Positions 19,043 to 30,051 of a stretch of DNA of 64,000 bases are shown in pieces. The stretch covers positions 20,034,001-20,098,000 of the forward strand of contig CM053152.1 of NCBI GenBank assembly GCA_028571685.1, given 5' to 3'. How positions within the stretch are numbered: the first letter of the stretch is position 1; the number at the start of each line of letters is the position of its first letter. The translations under genes were made by a program, and so were the position numbers. Origin of the DNA: Heterohyrax brucei. Lineage: Eukaryota > Chordata > Mammalia > Hyracoidea > Procaviidae. Below the pieces are notes generated by a model. That model did no database searches, was not told the DNA's origin, and was given only the letters and a program-made list of their open reading frames with translations.

Positions 19043-19578
19043 TAGGAGACAGAGTCAAGATGGCAAATGAGACACACATCTCCTTAATTCCCTCTGAAAA
19101 CTAAGGCCTGGATTGATAATTGAACAGAGTTTTCTAGACACCCAGTGAGCCCTAGGAGATAGCATAGGGCTGTTGGTTTGGACTGCATGTCATGGAACCA
19201 GAAACTGCTTGTCTTTTGCTGAGGCCCACTCTGGTTGAATAGGCTGGCTCCTGTGGACTGAAGGTAGTGGCTGTTTTTAACTTTTTTTTTTCTTTTCATT
19301 GACCAGCAGGCAGGGGAGTGGCTCAAACACCAGCTGTGCACACCTGCAATGCTAAAGTGATCAGTGCATGGAATAGTCACATTTTGAGAGCCTAGCTCCA
19401 GACTCAGAGCACTACAGCCCCTCCACCCTCTCTTTCCAGACCTCCACTATAGATTCTGCTGTTCTGTAGGGGTGGGACAGATTGACTGGGAAGCCATCTT
19501 GTTTGAATGGGAGGCAGAAATACCCAACTGGAGGCCTCAGCAGGGGCTAACTCCCAAGCTGGGCAGCAGTATTTAGTG
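19043..19578 (+). mobile_element. L1 5' UTR fragment (plus)
   Basis: The text gagtcaagatggcaaatgag, then acacacatctccttaattcc and the following 500 bp match, in opposite orientation, the 5' UTR of the minus-strand L1 at 25990-26525 (for example the antisense of ccagaaggctctgtttaattatc). It stops at about 19578, where minus-strand L1 3' UTR begins. No ORF1 follows. It may carry L1 promoter sequence. Confidence 0.7.
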
Positions 19579-22142
19579 CAATGTACCCTCAGGTGGCAGC
19601 TTGGCAGCTTTTAAAACCCCAGATGCCACTCACCAATGTGGGGTACTGAAGACTCTCTTAGCAAAATGCTAGTTGTGCCAATTGGCCTCGATGTCCCCTG
19701 AAAGCCAGGCTCCCAGCCCCTGCCCCAGCTACTCTGTCCTTGCAATGGTGGATTAAGATGGGAGAAGTAATCATGTTGTGTTGAAGTCCAGTTAAAATTG
19801 ATCTTCTTTTTAATGTGTGCTGTCACAGATTACACCCAACCAAATTTCTATCAACTATCTGATCTAAATCCTTCCCCCGTCACCCTCCCTCCTTCCCCAC
19901 CCTTGCAGCCATCAAAGAGTCTTTTCTTCCATGCATGAGTCTGTTTTTAAGTTTTTATAGTAAGGGTCTCATACAATATTTGTCCTTTTGTTGCTGACTA
20001 CTTTCACTCAACATAATGTCCTCCAGTTGAAACCAGATTACAAGATGCTTCCTAAAATCCTCATTGTTCTTTATCATTGCATAGTATTCCGCTGAGTATA
20101 TATGCCAGAGTTTACCTATCCATTCTTCTGTTGTTGGGCATCTGGGTTGATTCCATCTTTTTGCTATTGTGGACTGTGCTGAGATAAACATTTGTGTGCA
20201 TGTATCAGTTGGTGTGAATGGCCTTGATTCTGCAGGATATATTCCAAGCAGTGGAATTACTGGGTCAAATGGTATGTCTGTATCTGTTATTTTAAGGTAG
20301 TGCCACATTGCTTTGCAAAGAGGTTGTGCCATTTTGCAATCCCACCAACAGTGTAGGAGAGTTCCAATCTCTCCACAGCCTCTCCAACATTTAGTGTTTT
20401 GTGTTTTTTGGATCATGGCCAACATTGTTGGGGTGAGATGGTATCTCACCGTAGTTTTTATTTGAATTTCTTTAATAGATAATGATCGTCAGCATGTCTG
20501 CATGTGTTTTTTTGGCTGTCTGGATCTCTTCTTTAGCGAAGTGTCTGTCCATCTCCTTTGCTTGTTGTTTAAGAGTATTATTTATCTTTTTCTTATTGAT
20601 ATTTTGTAGTACCTCATAGAGACTGAAGATCAAGCCTCAGTCTGACACATAGATGCCAAATACTTTTTCCCATTCTGTAGGTGGTCTTTTAATTCTACTG
20701 ATAAAGTCTTTGTATGAGCAAAAGTGTTTGATTCTTAGTAGCTCCCATTTATCTATTTTCTCTTCTGTTGATTGTGGTTTGTCTGTCAGTTATTGAAGTC
20801 TGTCTACGTAGTGTAATAAAACTTCCCTTGTTGATCCTACTTTTTCTTGGATGAGCTTTATTGTTTTAGATTTGATATTTAGGTCTTTTGTCCAGTTTGA
20901 GTTGGTTTTTGTATAAGGTGTGAGATATGGGTCTTGTTTCAATTTACTGCAGATGGATATCCAATTTTTTCAGCATCATTTGTTGAAGACATTGATTTTA
21001 CTTCAGTTTAATATCTTAGGGCCTTTGTCAAATATCAACTGTTCATAGGAGGATGGAGTCATCTCTGGGGCCTCAATTTTGCCCCACTGATCTATCTGTC
21101 TCTATTTGTACCAGTACCAGGCTGTTTTGATAACTGTGGCAGTGTAATAGGTTCTAAAGTCAGGTAGTGAGAGGCCTCCCAGTGTGTTCTTCTTCTTCAG
21201 TAGTGCTTTACTTATCTGGGGCTTCTTCCCTTTCCAGACAAAGTTAGTGATTTGTTTCTCCATCTCATTAAAAAATGTCACAGGAATTTGTAGTGGGATC
21301 ACGTTATACAAGTGGATTGCTTTGGGTAAGATAGACATTTTCACAATGTTAAGCCTTTCTATCCATGAGGAGGGTAGGTTTCTCCACTTATGTAAATCTC
21401 TTAGTTTCTTGTAGTTCTCTTTGTAAAGGTCTCTTATTTCACTGCTTAGATTTATTCCCAGGTACTTTATCTCTTTAGGGGCCATAGTAAATGGTATTGA
21501 TTTGGTGATTTCTTCTTTAATAATCTCATTGTTGGTATAAAGGAATCCTACTGATTATTTGTGTTTATCTTGTATTCTGAGACTTTGCTAAACTCTTCTA
21601 TCAGTATGAGTAGTTTTCTTATGGATTCTTTAGGATTGTCTGCATATACAATCATATCATCTGCAAATATGGAGACTTTAACTTCCTCTTTGATGATGCA
21701 GATGTCCTTTATTTCATGGTCTTGTCTAATTGCTCTGGCTAGAACTACTAGTACAATGCTGAACAGGAGACGTGAGAGTGGGCATCTTTGTCTAGTTCCC
21801 GTTCTCAAGGGAAATTGTATCAGTCTCCATTCAGGATGATGTAGGCAGTTGGCTTTGTATAAATGGTCCTTATTGTATTGAAGAATTTACCATCTATTCC
21901 TATTTTGCTGAGAGTTTTTAGCAGGAATGGGTGTTGGACTTTATCAAATGCCTTTTCTGCATCAATAGACAAAAGCAGGTGATTCTTGTCTTTTGAGTTA
22001 CTTCTGTGGTTGATCACATTAATTGTTTTTCTGATGTTGAACCAGCCTTGCATCCCTGGTATGAATCCAACTTGGTCATGATGGATTATTTTTTTGAATA
22101 TATTGTTGTATTCTGTTGACAAGAATTTTGTTGATGATTTTT

Positions 22143-22419
22143 TTTTTAATTTAATATGACTGAGTGAAAATGTACATTCCCGTATAAATTTACATGCCCA
22201 CCTATATGCGTCTTCCACTGCTCTCCCTGTCTGGTGACAACACACCATTCCTCTCTGCTCCATACATGTCTCATCCTCCCAACAGTCTCCTTTCCCCTCC
22301 TCTCCACCCACTCTCTTTCCTCCAGCCAGAGGTCAGCAGGATGATATCCTATAGATGTACAGAACCATAAAGTGCATCCAGTATATGGTGACTCTACATT
22401 GCCAAGTCCAATCCATTCG
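22143..22419 (-). mobile_element. 277-bp L1 3' end nested in L1 ORF2, with 15-bp TSD
   Basis: A poly(A) side (T-run) followed by the same terminal 3' UTR as at 937-1215. Bounded by ttgttgatgattttt at 22128-22142 and 22420-22434. Very strong 5' truncation: only the last 277 bp were copied. Confidence 0.88.
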
Positions 22420-23933
22420 TTGTTGATGATTTTTGAATCTAGATTCATGTGTGATATCAGTCTGTAGTTCTCTTGTTTTTGTTGGGTCTTTCCCTGGCTT
22501 TGGTACTAGGGTTATGCTGGCTTCATAGAATGAATTTGGGAGTAGTCCATCCCTTCTATGCTGTGAAACAGTCTCAGTAGTATTGGAGCTAACTCTTTAA
22601 AAGCTTGGTAGAGTTCTGTGGTGAAGCCATCTGAGCCCGGGCTTTTTTTGGTTGGTAGTTTTTGGACGACTTTTTTGAACTTTTCCTTTGTGATGGGTTT
22701 ATTTATTTATTGAAGCAGTTGTTCTGCTTTACCTTGTGATAATTTTGAAAGGTGATTTAAATCTAGGAATCTGTCCATTTCCTCTAGGTTTTCAAGTTTG
22801 TTTGAGTAGTCTTTCAAAGTATTCTGTTATGATATTTTTTATTTCTGTTGGATCAGTTGTGACACCTCCTCTCTCATTTCTTATTTGGGTTATTTGTTTC
22901 CTTTCCTGTTTTTCTTTAGTATATTTAGCCTTAATGGTTTGTCAGTTTTGTTGATCTTTTCAAAAAAACAAGTTTTTGGTCTTTCCAATTTTTGAATTTG
23001 TTCTTCTGTTCTCTAATTTGTTTAGTTCTGTTCTAATCTTTATGATCTGTTTTCTTCTGGTGCCTAAGGGGTTCTTCTGTTGCTGTCTCTCTTGTTGTTT
23101 AAGCTGTACTGTTCTTTGGTTTGGGCTCATCTTCCTTCTGGATGTGTTCATTTATAGAGATAAACTGACTTCTGAGCAGTGGTTTGGCTGTATCCAATAG
23201 ATTCTGGTAGGATATGTTTTCATTTCATTGGAATCCATAAATTTCTTTATTTCATCCTTGATTTCTTCTGTAACCAACGGCTTTTTTAGCAAGATGTTGT
23301 TCAGTTTCCATGAGTTCCACTTTCTATCTATGTTTTTTCTGCTGTTAATTTTGATTTTTATGGCTTTTTGGTCCGAGAACATGCTTTTCAATGGTATGAA
23401 TTATAATATTATTGAATATTAATGATATTCAATGGTATAGATTCTTTTGAGATTTGCTTTATGTCCTAACACATGGTCTATTCTGGAAAATGTTCCATGT
23501 GCACTGGAGAAGAAGGTGTAGTTGTCTGCAGATGGATAGAAAATTCTGTATATGTCAATGAGGACTGGTTTGTTAATAGTGGCAATAAGATCTTCTGTGT
23601 CTTTATTGAGCTTTTTTCTAGACGATCTGTCCAATATTGAAAGTGGAATATTGAAGTCTCCCACTATTATTGTCGAGTGATCTGTCTTGTTTTTGAGTGT
23701 AGTCAGTGTTTCTTCTATGTATTTACATGATCTGGTATTGGGTGCATAAGTATTTAATATTGGTAGTCCTGGTTATGTATTGAACCTTTCAGCAATAAAT
23801 AGTGTTCATTGTTGTCCATGATGGTGGATTTGACATAAAGATCTATTTTATCTGAGGTTAGAATTGCCACACCTGCTGTTCTTTGTGTATTGTTAGCTTG
23901 GTATATATTTTTCCATTCTTTAATTTTAAGTCT

Positions 23934-23987
23934 GTCCCTAGGGTCACCATGAGTGGAATCCGACTTGACAGCACTTGGATTGGCTGG
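23934..23987 (+). mobile_element. SINE-tail piece inside L1 ORF2, no clear TSD
   Basis: Within antisense ORF2 the run ccctagggtcaccatgagtg, then gaatccgacttgacagcac, then ttggattggctgg interrupts sequence that is continuous in the L1 at 31990-32040. It is about 50 bp, longer than the other tail pieces, and starts inside the AfroSINE region gggtcgctatgag. No duplication is obvious. Confidence 0.6.
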
Positions 23988-24547
23988 CTCATATCTTTGA
24001 GTCTTAGGTAAGTTTCTTGTAAGTTACATATGGATGGGTCGTGTCTTTTAATCCAAGATATCACTTGTCTCTTTGCTGGAGTGTTCATTCCATTCACGTT
24101 CAGTGTAATTATTGATAGATATATGTTTAGTGCTGTCATTGTGATATGTTTATTTTTGTGTTGATGTTTTCTCTGTTCTTATTATTCTGTTCTTGGACAT
24201 TTTTCTTTATGAGTTGATTTTTCACCTTTTCCAGTGATGGTTTTGTGGTTGTTGAGATTTTGTGGTTTGATATGTTGCATCTTGGCTGTGCTTTGCAGCT
24301 GCCCCCATAATCTCCCTTAATAATCTATGTTTAAACCCAATTTTAACTACTATAAGTCTTATTAACTTACTCTCCATCTGGAAGGACTGTAACGACTGTA
24401 GCACATCCCTCTTTATGACGTCATAGTTTTCATGATATGATCTTTGGATCACTTCTTTTCATATTACAGCTTTGACTGACTTTGGAACCTTCCCTAACTG
24501 AGTAGGTTTCTGGATGATGTGTCCTGTATTTCCTCCTAAAAATGAAG

Positions 24548-25445
24548 TTAATGGTTTTGTTCTTCTAAGCCAAGAGATTCTTTCTGTATTTCTTGTAACT
24601 TTAGTTTGGTTTTTACAAAGTCTCTAAGTTTCTGTTTATCTACTAGTGTCTTAATTTCATTTTCACATTTGAAAGATAGTTTTGCAGGATATATAATTCA
24701 TGGTTGGAAGCTCTTCTCCTTCAAGTCTTTGAATGTATCATCCCATTGTCTCTGTGCCATCATCATTTCCGCTGAGAAGTCAGATGAAAGCCTACAGGAT
24801 TTCCTGCTGAATGTTAGCTTTGCCTTGAGTCTTTCTGCCTTTAAGAGTTTCTGCTTATGTTTCATTTTGTTAAGCTTGATTATAATATATCTTGAAGTCT
24901 TTCTTTTGAGATCTATATTGAGTACCATTCGATATGCATCTTGGATATCTATATTCTCTTCTTTCATACTTTTAGGAAAGTTTTCTGTTAGCAGCTCAGC
25001 CACAATACTGTCTGTGTTCTCAGGTGTCCCCCCCATTCAGGAACTCCAATCAATTACAGGTTGTTCATCTTAATAGAGTCCCATATGCTTCTTCATTTTT
25101 CTTCTTTCTTTTTTCTGATTTCTCCTCATAGATGCTGGAGTCAGTAGCTCTGTCTTCCAAGTCAGAAAGTCTATTTCCCGTTTGTTCTATTCTATTTTCT
25201 TGGCTTTGGTTTGAAATTTCTATCTGTTTGATTTTGTTCTTGATCTGTTGGATTTCAGAGTACTGGTGTTCCATCAGATTGAACAGCTTGCTTAATTTTT
25301 CGTTTCACTCTGCTGCATTCTGTATAAAGTCCAGGAGGGCTCTATCTATAATCCTTTTGTACTTGCCCTCTATCGATAGTTTCAGATAGGCTTCTTTGTC
25401 TGGGAAGTTCTTTGATTCTTTCTTTTGGGGGTCCTTCTGAAGCCA
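24548..25445 (-). pseudogene. L1 ORF1 relic (RNA-binding chaperone)
   Basis: Starts at the ATG 25445 (MASEGPPKERIKELPRQRS). A coiled-coil segment follows (25274-25065, heptad-like MEHQYSEIQQIKNKIKQIEI), then the RRM-like and C-terminal domains (25036-24698, NIDLKRKTSRYIIIKLNK near 24900). It ends near 24548. It needs at least three frames, so it is a relic. Length (about 300 codons) fits L1 ORF1p, which coats L1 RNA. Confidence 0.82.
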
Positions 25446-26525
25446 TAGGTGAGTTCTTCTATACATTTTGGTCCAAAATTTGTTGCTTTTGGAGCATCTG
25501 GAGGTTTTTGTTTGTTTGTTTGTTTGTTTTTCTGGTGTTACCTTAACAGGATCTAAAGCTCAGTCTAAAAAGGAAGTTGATCGCCAGACAACTCTATGTA
25601 CTCCAGTGACTAGGCTCAGTGGAATCTCTAGGGTAGCAGGCTCCACCTCCTGATTGGCAAAGACACAGCCCTACTTATAAAGTCACTTTGGAGCTGTCAA
25701 CTGACTCTTTACTGTGAGTCAGTAACGGCTAGAAGAGATGCTATCAGGATGAACCACAGTTATCTCTCTAGTCAGTCTTATACTGAAAGGTAAAAGATAC
25801 CTGACAGCTTCCAAAAACACTCAAGCTTTCAGTTGTGCAAGTCCCTCTTCCCAGTTGGCAAAGTAAACACTTCTATATCTAACCCCAGATGCTGTAAACT
25901 GGTCCAAAATATGGAAAGGCTACTGCCATGCCATCATCAGCTGCTGGGCCACCCCATAAGGCCACACTGTGCAAAGACTGCTATTCTTCCAGGAAAGCGC
26001 TCTCCAGGCAGGCACTGCCACCCAGCCTGGGAATTAGGTCCAGCTGAGGCCTCCATATGAGTAACTCTGCCCCACAGTCAATCAAGATGGCATCTCATAC
26101 AAGCTCCCCTGCCTGCCTCCAAATAGGCTATTCAGTGGTGGGAGAAAGAAGGCAAAAGTGCTGAGGTGCAAGATTCCAAGGCTGGGGTCTCAAAATGCGG
26201 AGACTCTGTTCACTGATTCCATCAGTAGTGAGTCCAAGCCCTGCCACCAGTCAAGCCCCAGCCCTGCCCACTGGCCAAGACAGAAAAATAGTTAAAATGG
26301 TGAGTTACCTTCAGTCCATGAGAGCTGGCACTCAACAGGAAGCGGGTCAGCAAAAGAGAAGTTTCCAGCTCAGTGATATGTAGTCCAAACAGACAGCCCA
26401 ATGCTATGTCCTAGGGCTCACTAGGTGTCCAGAAGGCTCTGTTTAATTATCACTTCAGAGCTTGGTTTCCAGAGGGATTTAAGGAGATGTGTGTTAAGTC
26501 CACCATTTTGACTCCACCACCCAAG
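25446..26525 (-). promoter_or_regulatory. L1 5' UTR of L1 no. 1
   Basis: About 1.08 kb between the 5' end (antisense of cttgggtggtggagtcaaaa at about 26525) and the ORF1 ATG. L1 5' UTRs carry the internal promoter; that is family knowledge, not shown here. A (GTTT)n run sits at 25507-25531. A matching 0.5-kb copy of its first part lies inverted at 19043-19578. Confidence 0.7.
25507..25531. repeat. (GTTT)n microsatellite
   Basis: Five to six tttg units within the L1 5' UTR. Confidence 0.9.
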
Positions 26526-27849
26526 ATCATTCTTTTTTGTACAATCTCTGCAGAGTATAAATTTTGTGTGTGTGATTAAATGAAAGTATAAAATCCAAAT
26601 CAATTTGGTATGCTCAGCTATCTGCAGCTCCATCTTCTCTCCTCACCCAGTGACAGCAGCATAATCTTTCTTTTCACTCTGTATCTCTAGAATCCACTTA
26701 ATGAGCACCTATCACCTCTTCTTCACCCTGTACTATCCCATGTAGAAAGAAACCAGTAGGACAGCCTCCTATAAATGCATAGAACCACAAAGTACATACA
26801 CTATATGGTCACACTGTGTGGCCTGAGTCCAGTCCATTTCTGTCTGAAGAGTTGACCTCAGTACTAGTTTCAGGTCAGGGCCAGCAGCAGGTTGAGGAGC
26901 CACGTTCCCAGGGGACCCTTCAGGCTGTTGCACCATCAGTTCTGGTCTTTAAGCAGAGTTCTTAAGCTGCACACCTATTTTACTCATGTTTCCTCAGGGA
27001 CTCTACACTGTGTCCCCCATCACGGTTACCTTTGGTGGTGGCAGGGTGCCATCTGGTTTTTCTGGTTTCATGTTGATACAGTCCTCTATTCATATTGGTC
27101 CGTTTGTCTCCTGGACATTTTTTTCCTCATGTCTTTGTTGTTCCTGGTGATCATCTGTTCTGGATAAGTTGGGACCATTTGGTGTACCTCAGATGGTAGC
27201 TTGCTAGCTTTTAAGACCCCAGACACCACTCACAAACATGAGGTGCAGAAGACTCTTAGCAAAAGACTAGTTGTGCCGGTTGGCCTCAGTGTCCCCTGAA
27301 ATCATGGTCTCCAGACCCCCATCCCTTCTATTCTATCCTTTGAAACATTGAGTTGAGCTTAGGAAACCTTTCAGTTTATGGTGAAGTCCAGTTATGTTAA
27401 TCTGCTCTCTACTGCGTGCTGTCACTACTTTCACCTAACCAAATTTCTGTCTACTATCTAATTTATGACCAACTCTCTCCCTCCTTCGCCATCCTTGTAG
27501 CAGCAAAAGGGTCCTTTCTTCTGTACATAAGTCTATTTTTAAGTCTTTATAACAGAGGTCTTATTTCACTCAGCATAATGTCTTCTAGTTGAAACCATGT
27601 TATGAGATACTTCCCAAAATCATCATTGTTCTTTAATGTTGCATAGTGCTCCATTAAGTATATGTATCATAGCTTGTTTATCCAGTCATCTGTTGGTGGG
27701 CACCTAGGCTGATTCTCTATTTTTGCTGTTGTTGACAGTGCTGCAATAAATATTTGTATGCATGTATCTGTTCATGTGACTGGCTGTATTTCTGTAGGAT
27801 ATATTCCAAGCAGTGGGGTTGCTGGATCAAGTGGTATTTCTATTTCCAG

Positions 27850-28347
27850 CTATCACTGGATTGAACTGTGTCCACCGAAAAAATAGGTGTAGCCATGTAA
27901 CATGATTCCCTCTATTCTGTATTTTCCTATCCTGTAGGCTTAAGGATTAGGGTGGGACTGTAAATCCCTTCATAAGTTTACCTCCCTGCTCCACTGTAAA
28001 GGGAGTTTCCCTGGAGTATGGCTTGCCCACCCTTAATTCTTTTGTCCTACATGAGATGAAAGGAAAGAGAAATAAGCATAGAATTGAGAACCTCACACCA
28101 TCAAGCAAGTAGCACCGAGAGAAAAGCACATCCCTCAGACCTGAGGTTCCTGCCCCATGATGCTCTCTGGACAGAGACTGATGCAATACTAGACTTTCCT
28201 CCAGAGCTGACAAGGGGCAAAGCCTTCCCCTGGAGTGGATATCCTGAATTTGGACTTACAGCCTACCGGACTGTGCAGGAATATTTTCCTTGTTAAAGCC
28301 ATTCACTCTGTGGTATTTCTGCTAGAGCAGCACTAGCTGACTAAAAC
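27850..28347 (+). mobile_element. MaLR (MLT1-like) solo LTR inside L1 no. 2
   Basis: Starts tatcactggattgaactgtgtcc and ends gttaaagccattcactctgtgg, then agcagcactagctgactaaaaca. L1 ORF2 sequence is continuous across it (ccag at 27845-27848 and again at 28349-28352 could be part of the duplication). Good end motifs. Confidence 0.78.
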
Positions 28348-28680
28348 ACCAGGTTTTTATGGAAGCACAAAATGGCTTTCCAAAGACATTGTACCATTTT
28401 CCTTCCCCACGAGCAGTGTAGGAGAGTTCCCATCCCTCTACAGCCTCTCCAGCATTTGTTGTTTACTGTTTTTTGGTTTTCTTTTTTTGCATGATTGCCT
28501 ACCTTGTTGGGGTGAGATGGTATCTCATTGTAGTTTTGGTTTGGATTTCTCTGATAGCTAGTGACTGTGAGCATTTCCCCATGTGTCTTTTGGCTGCCTA
28601 GATGTCTTCTTTGGTGAAGTGTCTGTCCATCTTTTCTCATTACTTAACTAAGTTATTTACCTTTTTCTTGTTGACATTTT

Positions 28681-28805
28681 ATAGCAATCCTATAGGTGAG
28701 AGAAGAACTGCCCCATAGATTTTCCAAGGAGAGCTTGGCAAATTTGAACTGCTGACCATTTGGTTACCAGATGTAGCACTTAACCACTACATCACAGGGT
28801 TTTCC
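28681..28805 (-). mobile_element. AfroSINE (minus) inside L1 no. 2
   Basis: Antisense body cctataggtgagagaagaac, then gattttccaaggagagcttggc, and head actacatcacagggttttcc. Tail side truncated. It interrupts antisense ORF2 between ttgacatttta and attttgcaat. Confidence 0.78.
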
Positions 28806-29476
28806 ATTTTGCAATATCTTGTAGATTATGGAAATCAGCTATTGATCTGACAGGTAGGTGCCAAAAAATTTTTTCCCATTCTGTAGGTGGTTTTTTAACT
28901 CTCTTGATAATGCCTTTGGATTAGCATAAATGTACTTCCCATTTATCTATTTTCTCTTCTGTTGCTTGTGCATTTGTTGGACAGATTTTGTAATCTATCT
29001 AAGCTGTGTATTAGACCTTCCGTTGTTGATCCTATTTTTTCTTGCACAATCTTTATCATTTTAGGTTTGATATTTAGGTCTTTAATCCATTTTGAGTTAG
29101 TTTTTGTGTAAAGTATGAGATATAGGTCCTGTTTCAGTTTTTTGCACATGTATATACAATTTTGCCAACACTAGTTGTTAAAGAGACTGTTTTTACCCCA
29201 GTTGACAATCCTAGGGCCTTTGTTGAGTATCAACTGTTCAAAAGAAGATTGTGGCATCTCTGGGATCTCACCTCTATTCTGTTGGTCTGTATATCTCTTT
29301 TTGTACCAATACCAAGCTGTTTTGACTATTGTGGCAATGTAATAAGTTCAAAGGTCAGGTAGTGTGAGGCCTCACACTGTGTTCCTCTTCTTAAGTAGTG
29401 TTTTAGTTATTTGGGTTTTCTTCCCTTTCCAAAGTTGGTGATTTGTTTCTCCATCCTATTAAAAAAAGACACTGGA

Positions 29477-29697
29477 ACTTTATGGTTCTATGCATCTGTT
29501 GGACACTGTAATACTGGCCTTTTATTAGAAGGGAGAGGAGAGGGTGGGGAGGAGGAGATAGAAGATTGTTAAGAGGATATGACATACATAGAACTAAAAG
29601 GAGAAGTGTGTTGTCACTGGGCAAGGAGAGCAGAAGGAGCTGCAGATAGATGGGCATGCAAATTTATTTGGATTTTATGCTTTCATTTAATCACAAG
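29477..29697 (+). mobile_element. 221-bp L1 3' end (plus) nested in L1 no. 2, with TSD
   Basis: Terminal L1 3' UTR with the A-tail merging into the target. Bounded by aaaaaaagacactggaa (about 29460-29476) and aaaaaaaggcactggaa (about 29699-29715), one mismatch. Orientation opposite to the host L1. Similar to the ends at 51780-51990. Confidence 0.8.
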
Positions 29698-30020
29698 AAA
29701 AAAAAGGCACTGGAATGCATATTGGGATTGCTTTGTATATGTAGATTGCTTTGGGTATAATAGACATTTTCATAATGTTAAGTCTTCCTATCCATGAGCA
29801 AAGTAGGTTTCTCCACTTACATAAATCTCTTTTGATTTCTTGCAGTAAGGTCTTGTAATTTTCTCAGTATATGTCTCTAATTTCTCTGGTTAGATTTATT
29901 CCGAGCTAGTTTATTTTCTTGGGGGCTATACTAAATGGTATTGATATGATGATTTTCTCTTTGATGATCTCTTTTTCAATATAAAAGAATCTTACTGATT
30001 TACTTAGGTTTGTCTTGTGT

Positions 30021-30051
30021 GGATCCGACTCGACGGCACTTGGCTTGGCTG
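30021..30051 (+). mobile_element. 31-bp SINE-tail micro-insertion with 9-bp TSD
   Basis: Consists of ggatccgactcgacggcac followed by ttggcttggctg, between gtcttgtgt (30012-30020) and gtcttgtgt (30052-30060). Antisense L1 ORF2 continues across it. All CpGs of the tail are intact, which suggests a fairly recent event. Confidence 0.78.

Larger units (their letters stand above)
19955..24139 (-). pseudogene. L1 ORF2 relic (endonuclease, reverse transcriptase)
   Basis: Starts at ATG 24139 (MTALNIYLSIITLNVNGMNT), the typical ORF2 N-terminus with an APE-type endonuclease (DPSICNLQETYLR near 24040, DFNIPLSIL near 23650). The RT part has [12 protein letters not shown] near 21950 and FADDMIVY near 21660. 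The C-terminal Cys/His block [18 protein letters not shown] lies near 20340-20390, and the end is at 19955. Stops and frameshifts fall at several points (for example 23858, 23419, 23152, 21548), and an L1 fragment is inserted at 22143-22419. Inactive. Confidence 0.88.
19579..26525 (-). mobile_element. Near-full-length L1 (minus), L1 no. 1
   Basis: On the minus strand: 5' UTR of about 1.08 kb (26525-25446), ORF1 (25445-24548), a 408-bp inter-ORF spacer, ORF2 (24139-19955) and a shortened 3' UTR to about 19579. Roughly 6.9 kb, including a nested 277-bp L1 end (22143-22419) and a SINE-tail piece (about 23934-23987). Both ORFs are broken by stops and frameshifts. The 3' UTR lacks the distal 650 bp present at 925-1570. 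Its 5' end directly follows the tail of L1 no. 2 in the same orientation. Confidence 0.88.

Noticed and set aside
24606-25073. 155-codon plus ORF
   Set aside because: Antisense of L1 ORF1; minus strand carries the real motif order.
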